Assembly (NCBI GenBank): GCA_944323335.1
Contig: CALUSB010000021.1
Coordinates: 1 to 32,713 of the forward strand
Reading direction: 5' to 3'
Source of the DNA: Candidatus Gastranaerophilales bacterium
GTDB taxonomy: Bacteria; Cyanobacteriota; Vampirovibrionia; Gastranaerophilales; Gastranaerophilaceae
DNA length: 32,713 nucleotides
Each line of letters starts with the position of its first letter. The first letter of the stretch is position 1. Positions 13,521 through 22,034 of the stretch are shown here, in pieces. The translations under genes and the position numbers were made by a program. The notes under the pieces are model-generated. The model saw only the letters and a list, made by a program, of their open reading frames with translations. It did no database searches and had not been told where the DNA came from.

Positions 13521-15947
13521 TTACTCTTGCTCTGACATGTCCCACCTTATCCTCAAATAACCGCTAGAGCCGTTACCTCCTGAACCTTGTTCAAAGGAGT
13601 CGCCTACTGCACCTGCTCCTCCGCCTCCGCTTCCTCCAAATTCATTGTTAACAGGGTCATGACTTCTTGCTGAATTACCATCCGGTGAACCGGATGTGCA
13701 TAAATACGCATTTGCATCCGTTGTACTTCCGTATGTTCCTGATATACCGCCTCCGCAGCTAACTGACGCTACTATTGAATTTGACCTTATACCAAACGGA
13801 GCTCCTCCGATGCCTCCGTCAAAACCATAAGTATACGGAACAACATTATAGCTTTGCGCTCCTGTTTTCCCGTTGTTTCCTTTAAAGCTGGTTGAAATTG
13901 TGTATGATATTTTTCCTGAATCATTCGTTATTAGACCTGTTGAGCTATTTACAAGTGTTGAATCAGTGCTTACATATGATGACTTACCTCCTTGTGCCTT
14001 ATAAGAAGAATTATTTATACAATTCTTAATTGTTGTGGAGTTTGTTGTAGTTCCTATGCAGCTGCTTAAATTATTTTTTTGTGTTGAGGTTACTGTTTTA
14101 CCCCCTTCTCCTGCAAGAAATATTATTTTATTACCGCTTATTGTTGTAGGTTGCCCGTTGGTTCCGTTTTGTCCTGCTAAGCCTCCGGTGCCACCTGCGC
14201 CTATTTGAAATACAAGACGAGTTCCTTCCTGTATTTTATATTTGATTTCATAATCGGTGTTTTTTTCTGATACAACTTTTGAACCTCCAACACGGGTGGC
14301 TGCGCCACCCCCGCCTCCGGGTAACATTATTCTGTATGAAATGTTTATTTTGCCGTTTGCTCCCTTACCTCCGCTTGAGCATGATGAAGCAGTTCTAACT
14401 CCTCTTTTACATGTCCCTCCTCCACCACCAAAGGCATATTCTGTTGCATTTTTTCCGCCGCTTACATTTTCTCCCATTTCTCCTATTGTTCCTCCTTGAG
14501 TTGCTACTCCCTCATTTTTTAATCTTCCGCCGTTTCCACCTTGTAGTTCTGTTCCACTTTCTCCACTATATGAGATAACAGAACATGTTGTATTACCTCC
14601 AATAAAACTATCAGAAGTATCTTTCCTATTTCTGGCGTAACATGTACCGGATACTGTTGTATCAGACGAACCTGTACCATTAGTGTAAGCACTACCATTA
14701 GCAGATGTTGTTGCTCCATTACCTCCTAATCCGCCTTTTACATAATATGTTCCTAATTCAACAGAACCTCTCTTATGAACAATCTTTGTTGTTCCACCCT
14801 GAGACCCTTTAGTTCTTGCAGCTCCACCATTACCACCACTACCTATTGTTATTTCAAACACATCTTTAGGCAGAACATTAATAGTCTTTTCCATAACAGC
14901 ACCAGATGCTCCTCCTGCTCCTGAGTATTGAAACCAGTTATCAAGTTCATATGCGCAGAAGACGGAGTAAGGTATTTTTTTGTCTTGTAGAGGATTTTTA
15001 TTGTATGAAATAGTATTTTTGTAGAAGCATAATTGTTCTTCATTATCGAGCCAAATATGTGCAGTATATGCATGGGAATTGTTTGAACCCGGTGCAGAAT
15101 TTTCCAATCCCATTTCACATCTTGAGACGTAACTGTCGTATGTATTAATTGTTCCACTTGGACAGTAACTGTCAGGTATTGAAATATTTTTACATACCTT
15201 TAATCCATTTTTTCCCAATTTACCGTATGATATTATTCTTTTTATCTCGTTAAGTTTTATTAATCTTGCATTGCTTACAGAGTATTTTGCGGCAAATTGT
15301 GAACTTGAGCACCAACTTTGTGCTGCTCCATATGTACAAGTTGTTTTGTTGCATGCGGTATAACCTCCTGAACTGTCGCAGTTACTTTCAGAATTTTTCC
15401 AACAACACATATCCCAGTCGCATGTAGTTTTTGCGCTGACCGTTCTTATTAATCCATTATAAGCGCCGTTTACTGGTGTTTGTGAATCTGTTACACATAA
15501 GTCCAAGCCATTATCGCTAATAAATTGTATTTGTGTCATTCCAGTAACACAATTTTTATTTATTTTTTGAGCATTTCCTCCGCCTCCGCCACCTCCAGAG
15601 CCGGTAATAGTAAAAGTGATTTGATTTACACCTCTTGGTACTATCCAAGTTTGAGTTCCGATTGTATTAAATGATATTTCTTTATCTATATAATTTGCTC
15701 CGCCACCGCCACCGCCACCGCCTGAGCCTTGAATAAATAAAGTATTTATACCAATAGGAACATCAAAAGTATAGGTCCCTGGGTTAGTGTATATTTCAAG
15801 TCCTTTTTTATTATCAGTCTGTACTGTAATATTTTCTTTCATTCTTTTTGTTATAACAGGAGCTAGTGCCACCATAATAACTGATATTACAAGTACGGCT
15901 GTTAGCAGTTCCGCTAAAGTAAAAGCGAGATTTTTAATTTTACTCAT
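13521..15947 (-). CDS. Giant glycine-rich protein with type IV prepilin N-terminus
   Basis: About 808 residues. The N-terminus is a class III (prepilin) signal: short basic leader MSKIKNLA, then FTLAELLTAVLVISVIMVAL with the conserved Glu at +5; the -1 residue is Ala instead of the usual Gly. A minor-pilin-like region follows, then two copies of a 'VP.G(I/V)N...(I/T)(Q/T)GSGGGGGGG' unit (~65-130), a cysteine-rich insert (~135-340, about 15 Cys, with an ARLIKLNEIKRI stretch recalling Lcl/FimH-like lectin folds), and ~340-808 of glycine-rich repeats ending in GSSGYLRIRWDMSEQE. Likely a surface or pilus-tip adhesin assembled by a type IV pilus or type II-like system encoded elsewhere. Start: AAGGG (15958-15962) favours ATG 15947 (10 nt) over ATG 15953 (4 nt). 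A paralogue's 3' end is at 32591-32713. Confidence 0.85.
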   Translation of the reverse strand: MSKIKNLAFTLAELLTAVLVISVIMVALAPVITKRMKENITVQTDNKKGLEIYTNPGTYTFDVPIGINTLFIQGSGGGGGGGGANYIDKEISFNTIGTQTWIVPRGVNQITFTITGSGGGGGGGNAQKINKNCVTGMTQIQFISDNGLDLCVTDSQTPVNGAYNGLIRTVSAKTTCDWDMCCWKNSESNCDSSGGYTACNKTTCTYGAAQSWCSSSQFAAKYSVSNARLIKLNEIKRIISYGKLGKNGLKVCKNISIPDSYCPSGTINTYDSYVSRCEMGLENSAPGSNNSHAYTAHIWLDNEEQLCFYKNTISYNKNPLQDKKIPYSVFCAYELDNWFQYSGAGGASGAVMEKTINVLPKDVFEITIGSGGNGGAARTKGSQGGTTKIVHKRGSVELGTYYVKGGLGGNGATTSANGSAYTNGTGSSDTTVSGTCYARNRKDTSDSFIGGNTTCSVISYSGESGTELQGGNGGRLKNEGVATQGGTIGEMGENVSGGKNATEYAFGGGGGTCKRGVRTASSCSSGGKGANGKINISYRIMLPGGGGGAATRVGGSKVVSEKNTDYEIKYKIQEGTRLVFQIGAGGTGGLAGQNGTNGQPTTISGNKIIFLAGEGGKTVTSTQKNNLSSCIGTTTNSTTIKNCINNSSYKAQGGKSSYVSTDSTLVNSSTGLITNDSGKISYTISTSFKGNNGKTGAQSYNVVPYTYGFDGGIGGAPFGIRSNSIVASVSCGGGISGTYGSTTDANAYLCTSGSPDGNSARSHDPVNNEFGGSGGGGAGAVGDSFEQGSGGNGSSGYLRIRWDMSEQE

Positions 15948-15991
15948 GTACATATTACCCTTTTAAATGATAATTTTTAATAAAATATTAC

Positions 15992-15997
15992 ATTATA
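15992..15997 (-). promoter_or_regulatory. Putative -10 box of the glycine-rich prepilin gene
   Basis: TATAAT on the minus strand, about 40 nt before the start codon, in a 153-bp A/T-rich divergent gap shared with the Xre regulator. No clear -35 is seen, so the call is weak. Confidence 0.35.
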
Positions 15998-16106
15998 ATT
16001 CTATAAATTACAACTTAAAATAAGAAAAATGTAAAAAAATCTATTTAAAAATAAGTTTTTATCACCGTGCTTTAAAATTAGAATTATTAAAAACAAGGAA
16101 AAATTA

Positions 16107-16436
16107 ATGCAAGAGATTGAAGCCGGAGAGCTTAAGAAAATTCTCGGCAAAAGAATTAAATTTTTCAGAAAAAAACAAGGTTTATCACAAACACAGCTTG
16201 CGGAGCTGGTAAATATAGAAATGAAAAGCCTTTCAAGGATTGAATCAGGACATAATTATCCGCAGTGCGAAAACCTTGTTGCAATAGCTCGTGTCCTAAA
16301 AGTTGCCCCATGGCAATTGTATTTTGATGAAAAAGAGCCCGACCTTGAAACCATGAAAAAAGAAATAATCTCTGCTCTTGATAAAGACAAAAGCAAAATT
16401 ACTCCGCTTTATCAATATTTAGCTTATTTAAGATGA
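16107..16436 (+). CDS. Xre-family HTH transcriptional regulator
   Basis: 109 residues. Residues ~12-68 are a classic Cro/C1 helix-turn-helix: LGKRIKFFRKKQGLSQTQLAELVNIEMKSLSRIESG then YPQCENLVAIARVLKV. The C-terminal ~40 residues are a short helical tail of unknown use. AAGGA lies about 6-8 nt before ATG. It is divergent from the giant prepilin gene across a 150-bp gap, making that gene its most obvious candidate target, or its own promoter. The last 13 nt overlap the convergent U32 gene. Confidence 0.88.
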   Translation: MQEIEAGELKKILGKRIKFFRKKQGLSQTQLAELVNIEMKSLSRIESGHNYPQCENLVAIARVLKVAPWQLYFDEKEPDLETMKKEIISALDKDKSKITPLYQYLAYLR

Positions 16437-18091
16437 GAATTTTTATACATAGCATTTAAATAATTGCTTAAAATCTTTGGTACAAGGGGTGAATGGATAG
16501 ATGAAAAATCTATAATAAATTCATTTATTCCAAGGTTTTGATAATAAGGGATTTTATCAAAATTCTGCACTATTTTTTCTTCAAACATATGCATTTTGCA
16601 AAAACCATCAACCATAATGGGGAAAGTTTTTTCTATAAGAGGGTCTGTTATGCACCAGTGACCCTTATGGCAGGGAGCTGAACAGGAAAGCCTTGAAACA
16701 ACGGCACTGTCGCAGTTAAGCGGGCAAAGTCCGATGCTCTCAACCCTTTTTGCGCCGCCTATAAACATTTTTTTATTAGGTATTAAGCGTTTTGTTTTTT
16801 TAATGCAAGAAACTACATTATCTTCATCTCCCAATGTAGAAAAGTCTATAGCACGTATGGGGTGCAGGTTTGAGAGGCATTTTATCGAATAGCTGTTAAG
16901 CAGGTTTATTCCTCCGCCAATTTCAAGATTAACATCGGTTAATTTGTTGTCGTTAATTATCGCCCACCACATGCCTATGTTGTTTACAACAACAGTTGAG
17001 GGTTTTGGAGCTTTGAGAGCAAGAGTCCTTATAAGTTCATAAACCCTGTCAAAGTCCCTTTCTATAAGTATTCTCGGTGTAGAGAGGTTAAGTTTTATTT
17101 TATGTTTTTTACAAAAATCTTTAACAACATTTACTAATTCATCAAAACTTTTTGTATAAAGGTCAACCGTTGAGGCTACTTCTCCGTATTCAATTGAGTT
17201 AACGGGGTTAAAGCCTGCTTTTTCAATAAATTTTTCGAGCTCTTTTAGCTGCTCTAAACTTGATATTCTAAGGTTTAATTTTGGCAGCTTTAACTCTTGG
17301 TAGCTACAGTCTTTTTTAAGGGTTGAACCTTTTATTTTCCAGTCGTATTTATGTATATTATTTGCAAATTTAAAATCTCCGCCCTGAGCGCTTTGTATCT
17401 CTCCGCAGAAGTGATTTGTCCTGTAGAAACTCTTTCTCACGTGTTTAAAGGGGAGTTTTTGCTCTTTAAACATTTTTGGTTTAGCAAGGATTTTTTCTAT
17501 AAGTTTTATAGCGTGCAAAATCTCATCCGAGTTTTGGAATTTCCCTTTAATTACAACAGATGAAACCGCGCGGGATTTTATAATATCATCGGCAAAGTAC
17601 GGGAGATTATCCGTATCTATTGCAAGAGGGATTTTTGCGTATTTTTTAATTTTTTCAATATTTTTAAGGTACAACTCTTCTGTTATTATAAGTCTGTCAA
17701 TTTTGTGAAACATCTCCATAAACTCTATACCGCATAGATTATGAATATCAAAGTAAGAATCTATAATAACCTTAAAGGGCAAGTCCATGGTCTTTATAAT
17801 CTCAAGTATTCCGTATGAATTTACAAAAATACCGTTGATTTTTGTTGTATGGAGAAATTCTATAAACTTTTTGGTTTTTGATACTTCTTCTTCATCAATT
17901 GAGTGCTTAAAGTTTACATAAATCTTTGCGTTGCACTCTTTTGCCGCTTTTATGTACTCTTCAATATACTCAAAATTGTCGTTTATAAAGCGATGATGAT
18001 ATACGTAAAACTCTCTGCAGTTGGTCTTTTTGCAAAATTCTCTTATGTTGTCGGGAGTTTTAACAGGCGATACTATAAAAATATCTTTCAT
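16424..18091 (-). CDS. Divergent U32-family (peptidase U32-like) protein
   Basis: 555 residues. It reads as two U32-like TIM-barrel halves: N-half ~1-205 (NGIFVNSYGILEIIK, then IIDSYFDIHN) and C-half ~290-530 (LNLSTPRILIERDF, VVVNNIGMWWAI, LEIGGGINLLNSYSIKCL). The C-half ends with a cysteine set C456, C460, C470, C474, C480 and C498 (GLCPLNC, CSAPC, HWCITD, FPIMVDGFCKMH) like the iron-sulfur ligands and 'FPV..D..C' tail of U32 proteins. Characterised relatives (RlhA, TrhP, UbiU/V) carry out hydroxylations of RNA or quinone. The substrate here cannot be told. GGAGAG directly touches the ATG (spacing too short), which is odd. It follows the vWA gene by 39 nt on the same strand. Confidence 0.75.
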   Translation of the reverse strand: MKDIFIVSPVKTPDNIREFCKKTNCREFYVYHHRFINDNFEYIEEYIKAAKECNAKIYVNFKHSIDEEEVSKTKKFIEFLHTTKINGIFVNSYGILEIIKTMDLPFKVIIDSYFDIHNLCGIEFMEMFHKIDRLIITEELYLKNIEKIKKYAKIPLAIDTDNLPYFADDIIKSRAVSSVVIKGKFQNSDEILHAIKLIEKILAKPKMFKEQKLPFKHVRKSFYRTNHFCGEIQSAQGGDFKFANNIHKYDWKIKGSTLKKDCSYQELKLPKLNLRISSLEQLKELEKFIEKAGFNPVNSIEYGEVASTVDLYTKSFDELVNVVKDFCKKHKIKLNLSTPRILIERDFDRVYELIRTLALKAPKPSTVVVNNIGMWWAIINDNKLTDVNLEIGGGINLLNSYSIKCLSNLHPIRAIDFSTLGDEDNVVSCIKKTKRLIPNKKMFIGGAKRVESIGLCPLNCDSAVVSRLSCSAPCHKGHWCITDPLIEKTFPIMVDGFCKMHMFEEKIVQNFDKIPYYQNLGINEFIIDFSSIHSPLVPKILSNYLNAMYKNSHLK

Positions 18092-18130
18092 CTCTCCATA
18101 ATAGGATTTTGAGCGTATTTAGTCAAGTTT

Positions 18131-18871
18131 TTAGGGATTAATTTTAATCCTGCCTCTGACATCTTTATCTATGTTTAAACTTTCAAAAAGACTGTTTCTT
18201 AATTCATCGGGAGAGTTTGCACTGTAGAATTTGCCCGATGTTGTAAGGGCGGTGCACCTCAGTTGATTTCTTGCCTCTTGGTCAAAAATATCAAAAGCTA
18301 TAACGTCAATTGAAATATCGTTTCTTGTTTTCATAAGTTCTATAGCATAAGTACAAGGGCTCTCGTCGCAGTTTTCGCCCCCGTCGGTTAAAAGAATTAT
18401 GTGTTTTTGACCGCTGACACCTGCAAAATCTGAGTTTATTGCCTGCTTTAGCGAATAAGTAATAGGCGTCCAGCCTACGGCTGAGGTTTTATAGAGGGAA
18501 TTTAAAATGTTGCTTGAGTTATTTGCGCCAAGCGGTACGGCTAATTTTGATGCCATACATCCGTCCATGTAAGTAAAGCCGCCCCGATGTCCGTAAATTC
18601 TAAGACCTGTTTGCACATTTTGGGGAATTTGCGGCAATATGGAAGATAGCGTATCAAGCGCTACATCAAGCTTTGTCCTATCGCCCATTTTTTCATTCAT
18701 ACTGTTTGAAAAATCAACGATAAAAAGCACTTTTGAACCTTGGGAAAAATCTTTTGCACCCAGGTTTGAAGTTTCGCCTGCACGATAGACATTGTATTTG
18801 TAGTTTGGCTCGGATAGTGCCGTATTTACAAAAAAATAAAAAGCAAATAAAATTAAAATAAATTTTTTCAT
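18131..18871 (-). CDS. Exported von Willebrand factor A domain protein
   Basis: 246 residues; signal peptide 1-20 (cleavage after ALS). vWA domain ~47-230 with a complete metal-ion-dependent adhesion site: D53-F-S55-N-S57, T134 (GWTPIT) and D162 (LLTDGGENCD). Cysteines C104, C167 and others fit an oxidising compartment. Such proteins bind ligands or partner proteins through Mg2+ in the periplasm or at the surface. The start codon lies 6 nt after an extended -10 (leaderless mRNA), and only 28 nt from the divergent nitroreductase start. U32 gene lies downstream. Confidence 0.88.
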   Translation of the reverse strand: MKKFILILFAFYFFVNTALSEPNYKYNVYRAGETSNLGAKDFSQGSKVLFIVDFSNSMNEKMGDRTKLDVALDTLSSILPQIPQNVQTGLRIYGHRGGFTYMDGCMASKLAVPLGANNSSNILNSLYKTSAVGWTPITYSLKQAINSDFAGVSGQKHIILLTDGGENCDESPCTYAIELMKTRNDISIDVIAFDIFDQEARNQLRCTALTTSGKFYSANSPDELRNSLFESLNIDKDVRGRIKINP

Positions 18872-18877
18872 AGCGTT

Positions 18878-18886
18878 ATTATATCA
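18878..18886 (-). promoter_or_regulatory. Extended -10 (TGATATAAT) giving a leaderless vWA transcript
   Basis: On the minus strand TGATATAAT is followed by AACGCT and then ATG, a 6-nt gap. No Shine-Dalgarno exists. The nine bases are identical to those before the lipoprotein gene at 1608. Confidence 0.72.
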
Positions 18887-18899
18887 TCAAAGGGGTATT

Positions 18900-19529
18900 A
18901 TGGATTTTTTTGAAATAGTTGATACGAGAAAAACTAACAGAAAATATGAGGATTATATACCTCCAAAAGAAGATATCAAAAGGATAATAAACTCTGCAAG
19001 ACTTGCACCGAGCGCAATAAATGCTCAAAACTGGAAGTTTATTGCCATATACAATAATGAAATTAAGCACAAAATGGCTCAAGCCGTGCTTGATACTTAT
19101 GATGAAATTTTATCAAAATTAAAAGATGAAGACCAAAAAGAAAAAATCGAGCGCTACAGAGGGCACTCTACGTTTTTTGAAAAAGCTCCGGTTGTTATTG
19201 CCTGCATAATAACAAAAGCCCCCTCATTTTGCGAAGGGGTTCTTGAGAACTGTGGATTTGAGTGTGCAAAAATCAGCCAAATGCGTCCTGATTCCCAGCT
19301 TTTGAGCATGGGGGGAGCAATTGAGAACATGGCGCTAAGTGCGCATGCTCTTAATCTGGGCAGCTGTTGGATGGTTGCGCCCGTTTTAGCATCAGACAGA
19401 TTTAGAGAGATTTTAAATATAAATGATGATGATAGGATTGTTTCACTGCTTACCATAGGTAAGCCTGAGGTTTCAGATAAGCGTTCGCCAAAAAAAGAGT
19501 TAGACGAAATTATGACGATTTTGGATTAA
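18900..19529 (+). CDS. Nitroreductase-family FMN oxidoreductase
   Basis: 209 residues. Family signs: DFFEIVDTRKTNRKY with the FMN-phosphate-binding R/R-type start, RLAPSAINAQNWKF, and the C-terminal GGAIENMALSAHALNLGSCWM plus LLTIGKPEV. Cytoplasmic NAD(P)H-dependent enzyme; substrates of the family vary (nitro compounds, quinones, flavins, thioethers), so no specific role is given. AAAGGGG is 4 nt before ATG. Only 28 nt separate it from the divergent vWA start, so its promoter must lie inside the vWA coding sequence. A strong terminator follows. Confidence 0.92.
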   Translation: MDFFEIVDTRKTNRKYEDYIPPKEDIKRIINSARLAPSAINAQNWKFIAIYNNEIKHKMAQAVLDTYDEILSKLKDEDQKEKIERYRGHSTFFEKAPVVIACIITKAPSFCEGVLENCGFECAKISQMRPDSQLLSMGGAIENMALSAHALNLGSCWMVAPVLASDRFREILNINDDDRIVSLLTIGKPEVSDKRSPKKELDEIMTILD

Positions 19530-19540
19530 AAGAGACTTCT

Positions 19541-19572
19541 ATAAGCCTGTCAAATGTTTATGACAGGCTTAT
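19541..19572 (+). terminator. Rho-independent terminator of the nitroreductase gene
   Basis: Perfect 12-bp stem ATAAGCCTGTCA / TGACAGGCTTAT (19541-19552 with 19561-19572), 8-nt loop, followed by an A/T-rich tract. Also usable from the minus strand for the 53-residue gene. Confidence 0.8.
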
Positions 19573-19615
19573 AAAATCTTAAATTTTTAATCAACACCTA
19601 AAGTCTTTTTTTAAA

Positions 19616-19777
19616 CTACATTAAACCTAACATTTTTTTGTACCAGCTGAAAGTTTCAAGTTCAAGACCGTTGAAAGTAGTTTTCAGGCATTGTTTTTTG
19701 AGATAGTGTTGGAATTCATCGTTGAATTTTGATTTGATGACCGGTTTCACTTTCAATTTTTCTACAAGAGTTGACAT
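19616..19777 (-). CDS. Small basic hypothetical protein, 53 residues
   Basis: Start at ATG 19777 (MSTLVEKLKVKPVIKS) is fixed by GGAGG (complement of 19786-19790) at exactly 8 nt; the longer in-frame start at 19810 overlaps nothing useful. Basic, no signal peptide or membrane helix; the C-half has aromatic residues (FSWYKKMLGLM). No family recognised. The ideal ribosome site and its position between hairpins argue that it is translated. Confidence 0.68.
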   Translation of the reverse strand: MSTLVEKLKVKPVIKSKFNDEFQHYLKKQCLKTTFNGLELETFSWYKKMLGLM

Positions 19778-19923
19778 AAATTTTGCCTCCCATTTTTTTA
19801 AAGCACACACATATCTAACAACCTTAGACTTATTATATCATGCTTTTACAATTTTGTAAGCCTGTTATATTACCCATGTGGCTAATTTTTAGGCTATTTT
19901 TGAAATTTTTTTGTAAATTTTTA

Positions 19924-20655
19924 TTACACATATGTTGCACTTTGGTATATATCTTTTATTTCATCTGCTATTTTTGTAGCAGGATGTTTACTATCCCCGC
20001 TTTGAAGATACCCGTACTTATCTGCAATTCTTTGTTTAAGAGCATTTTTATAAAAACTGAAAAAGAGTTTGGGGTATAAACTCACTCCTTCCGTGTATAA
20101 AAAAGAATTTTGGTTCTCAAATACTTTAGGGTATTTTTTCTCGTAAAATCTATGCGCCAAAACATTTAAACTGAGGCAGTTAAGCTCTTCCTGTATAGAG
20201 TTTTCGCTGTCTTGGTCTTTTCCATGCCCGCATTCATGAAATATCGCCTCAGAAATTGCAAGTACATCAGAGTGAGAACACTTGTCTTTATAATTTGAAT
20301 TAATAAAAATCATTGTCCCTTTGTCTTTGTCATAGTTTAGGCAGGCATGGACTTTAGGGTTAGAAAAATCAGCATAAAGTATTTTTGCGCCGCTGTTTTT
20401 TATCCACTCGATAGCCTCATGGCCGTTATTAAAGGGAGGGTTTGCACCTAAATTTTTTACATAAATAAGGTCATTTGGTAAAAACTCTACCTTATCAAGC
20501 TCGCTTAGTGCTCTTGTAATAGTTGAAATTTGTGTAGAATCAGGCGTTTCAAGCGTTGCATACACAGGATGTGCGCCTTTTTCACCGTCATTTCCCGCAC
20601 TTCTCCCCCTAAGTGCAGGTGTTTTTGAATTAATCAGTACAGGCAATATTCTCAT
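19924..20655 (-). CDS. Putative HExxH zinc metallopeptidase-like protein
   Basis: 243 residues. H140-E-C-G-H144 in AISEAIFHECGHGKDQDS is a zincin HExxH motif; an acidic NSIQEELNC (E156/E157) about 13 residues later could give the third ligand as in gluzincins. No signal peptide, so cytoplasmic unless exported by another route. The N-terminus (MRILPVLINSKTPALRGR) is basic and probably unstructured; ~45-130 may be a separate alpha/beta domain. Not a family I can name, and peptidase activity is untested. Divergent from purB across 57 bp; no clear Shine-Dalgarno. Confidence 0.68.
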   Translation of the reverse strand: MRILPVLINSKTPALRGRSAGNDGEKGAHPVYATLETPDSTQISTITRALSELDKVEFLPNDLIYVKNLGANPPFNNGHEAIEWIKNSGAKILYADFSNPKVHACLNYDKDKGTMIFINSNYKDKCSHSDVLAISEAIFHECGHGKDQDSENSIQEELNCLSLNVLAHRFYEKKYPKVFENQNSFLYTEGVSLYPKLFFSFYKNALKQRIADKYGYLQSGDSKHPATKIADEIKDIYQSATYV

Positions 20656-20699
20656 AATATCTCAGGTCTATAAAACCCCTAAAAAAATTTTTTTTATAG

Positions 20700-20705
20700 T
20701 ATAAT
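20700..20705 (+). promoter_or_regulatory. -10 box giving a leaderless purB transcript with GTG start
   Basis: TATAAT is followed by 7 nt (acaattt) and then the GTG at 20713. There is no Shine-Dalgarno and no better start downstream, since MIERYSREKISSIW matches the usual start of adenylosuccinate lyases. Confidence 0.7.
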
Positions 20706-20712
20706 ACAATTT

Positions 20713-21996
20713 GTGATTGAAAGATATTCAAGAGAAAAAATTTCATCCATATGGGACATAAACTCAAAGTTCTCTTATTACCTCAAGGTAGAACTTGCAG
20801 TTTGTGAGGCATACAACAAAGTCGGCAAAATCCCCGATGAAGCACTCTCACACATTAAAACAACAGCCTCTTTTGATGTTAAAAGAATTGATGAAATTGA
20901 AGCAGAAGTTCGCCATGACGTTATAGCTTTTTTAACTAACGTCAATGAAAATGTGGGCGAAAAATATTCTCCATATATTCATATGGGTCTTACAAGTTCT
21001 GATGTCATAGATACAGCCCTTGCACTTCAGATAAAAGACGCATCTGACATAATAAACGAGGATTTGGATACTCTTTTAAATTCTATATTAAACCTTGCAA
21101 AAGAGCATAAAAATACTCTCTGCATAGGCCGCTCGCACGGTATAGGAGCAGAGGTTATAACATTCGGGTTTAAGCTTTTAAACTGGTATGATATGTTATC
21201 TCGTGCAAAGGAGAGATTTAACTATGCACTGAATGATATTCTTGTAGGGCAAATATCAGGCCCTGTGGGTACTTATTCAAATGTTGAACCTCAAATAGAG
21301 CAGATGACTTGTGAGATTTTAGGTCTTAAAAGTGCAAAAATCTCTACTCAAGTAATTGCAAGGGACAGACACAGTGCCTATATTAGCGCATTATCTCACA
21401 TAGCTTGCGCTATAGAAAACTTTGCCGTAGAAATTCGCCACCTGCAAAGATGGGAAGTTTGCGAGGCTGAGGAAGGCTTTAGCAAGGGTCAAAAAGGCTC
21501 AAGTGCTATGCCGCACAAGAAAAACCCTATAGCTTGCGAAAATCTCTCGGGCTTAGCGCGTATAGTTCGTGCAAATTCTCTTGCAGCAATGGAAGATATA
21601 ACCCTCTGGCATGAGCGTGATATTTCTCACTCAAGCGTTGAGAGGGTAATTTTCCCCGATTCAACGATTTTAATTGATTACATGCTGAATCGTTTCAATA
21701 ATGTTGTGAATAATCTTGTCTTAAAGCCTGAGAATATGATTAAAAACATCGAAAAATACGGCGGGATAATCTATTCGCAGGCATGTCTTTTAAAGCTCAC
21801 TCAAAAAGGCAAAACCCGCGAGCAAGCTTATGAAATTGTGCAAAAAGAGGCACTTGACGCCTTTAGCCACGGTGATGAGGGTAATTTTAAAGAAAATATG
21901 CGTCAGCATTTAAGCGAAGAAGAAATAAAAGACTGCTTTGACGAGAAAAAATATTTGCGCAACATTGAGGCGATATACAAGCGTTTCGGGGTTTAG
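20713..21996 (+). CDS. purB: Adenylosuccinate lyase
   Basis: 427 residues, normal length. Fumarase/aspartase superfamily enzyme acting twice in purine synthesis: on SAICAR and on adenylosuccinate. Signature loop SSAMPHKKNPIACENL at ~263-278 with the catalytic serine; the N-terminal RHDVIAFL and HMGLTSSDVIDTA motifs and HDISHSS-type WHERDISHSSVER are present. GTG start with no ribosome site: apparently leaderless. An A/T-only inverted repeat lies behind it (22009-22034) before the sigma-factor operon. Confidence 0.96.
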   Translation: MIERYSREKISSIWDINSKFSYYLKVELAVCEAYNKVGKIPDEALSHIKTTASFDVKRIDEIEAEVRHDVIAFLTNVNENVGEKYSPYIHMGLTSSDVIDTALALQIKDASDIINEDLDTLLNSILNLAKEHKNTLCIGRSHGIGAEVITFGFKLLNWYDMLSRAKERFNYALNDILVGQISGPVGTYSNVEPQIEQMTCEILGLKSAKISTQVIARDRHSAYISALSHIACAIENFAVEIRHLQRWEVCEAEEGFSKGQKGSSAMPHKKNPIACENLSGLARIVRANSLAAMEDITLWHERDISHSSVERVIFPDSTILIDYMLNRFNNVVNNLVLKPENMIKNIEKYGGIIYSQACLLKLTQKGKTREQAYEIVQKEALDAFSHGDEGNFKENMRQHLSEEEIKDCFDEKKYLRNIEAIYKRFGV

Positions 21997-22008
21997 AAAA
22001 AATTTTTT

Positions 22009-22034
22009 AAAATAAAAATGAACATTTTTATTTT
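22009..22034. repeat. 11-bp A/T inverted repeat between purB and the ECF operon
   Basis: 22009-22019 and 22024-22034 pair perfectly around the loop gaac. It could end purB transcription or act as an operator. The loop is the -35 core of the candidate ECF promoter described next. Confidence 0.55.

Noticed and set aside
14257..14499. Proline-rich open frame opposite the prepilin gene
   Set aside because: Mirror image of glycine codons in the real minus-strand gene.
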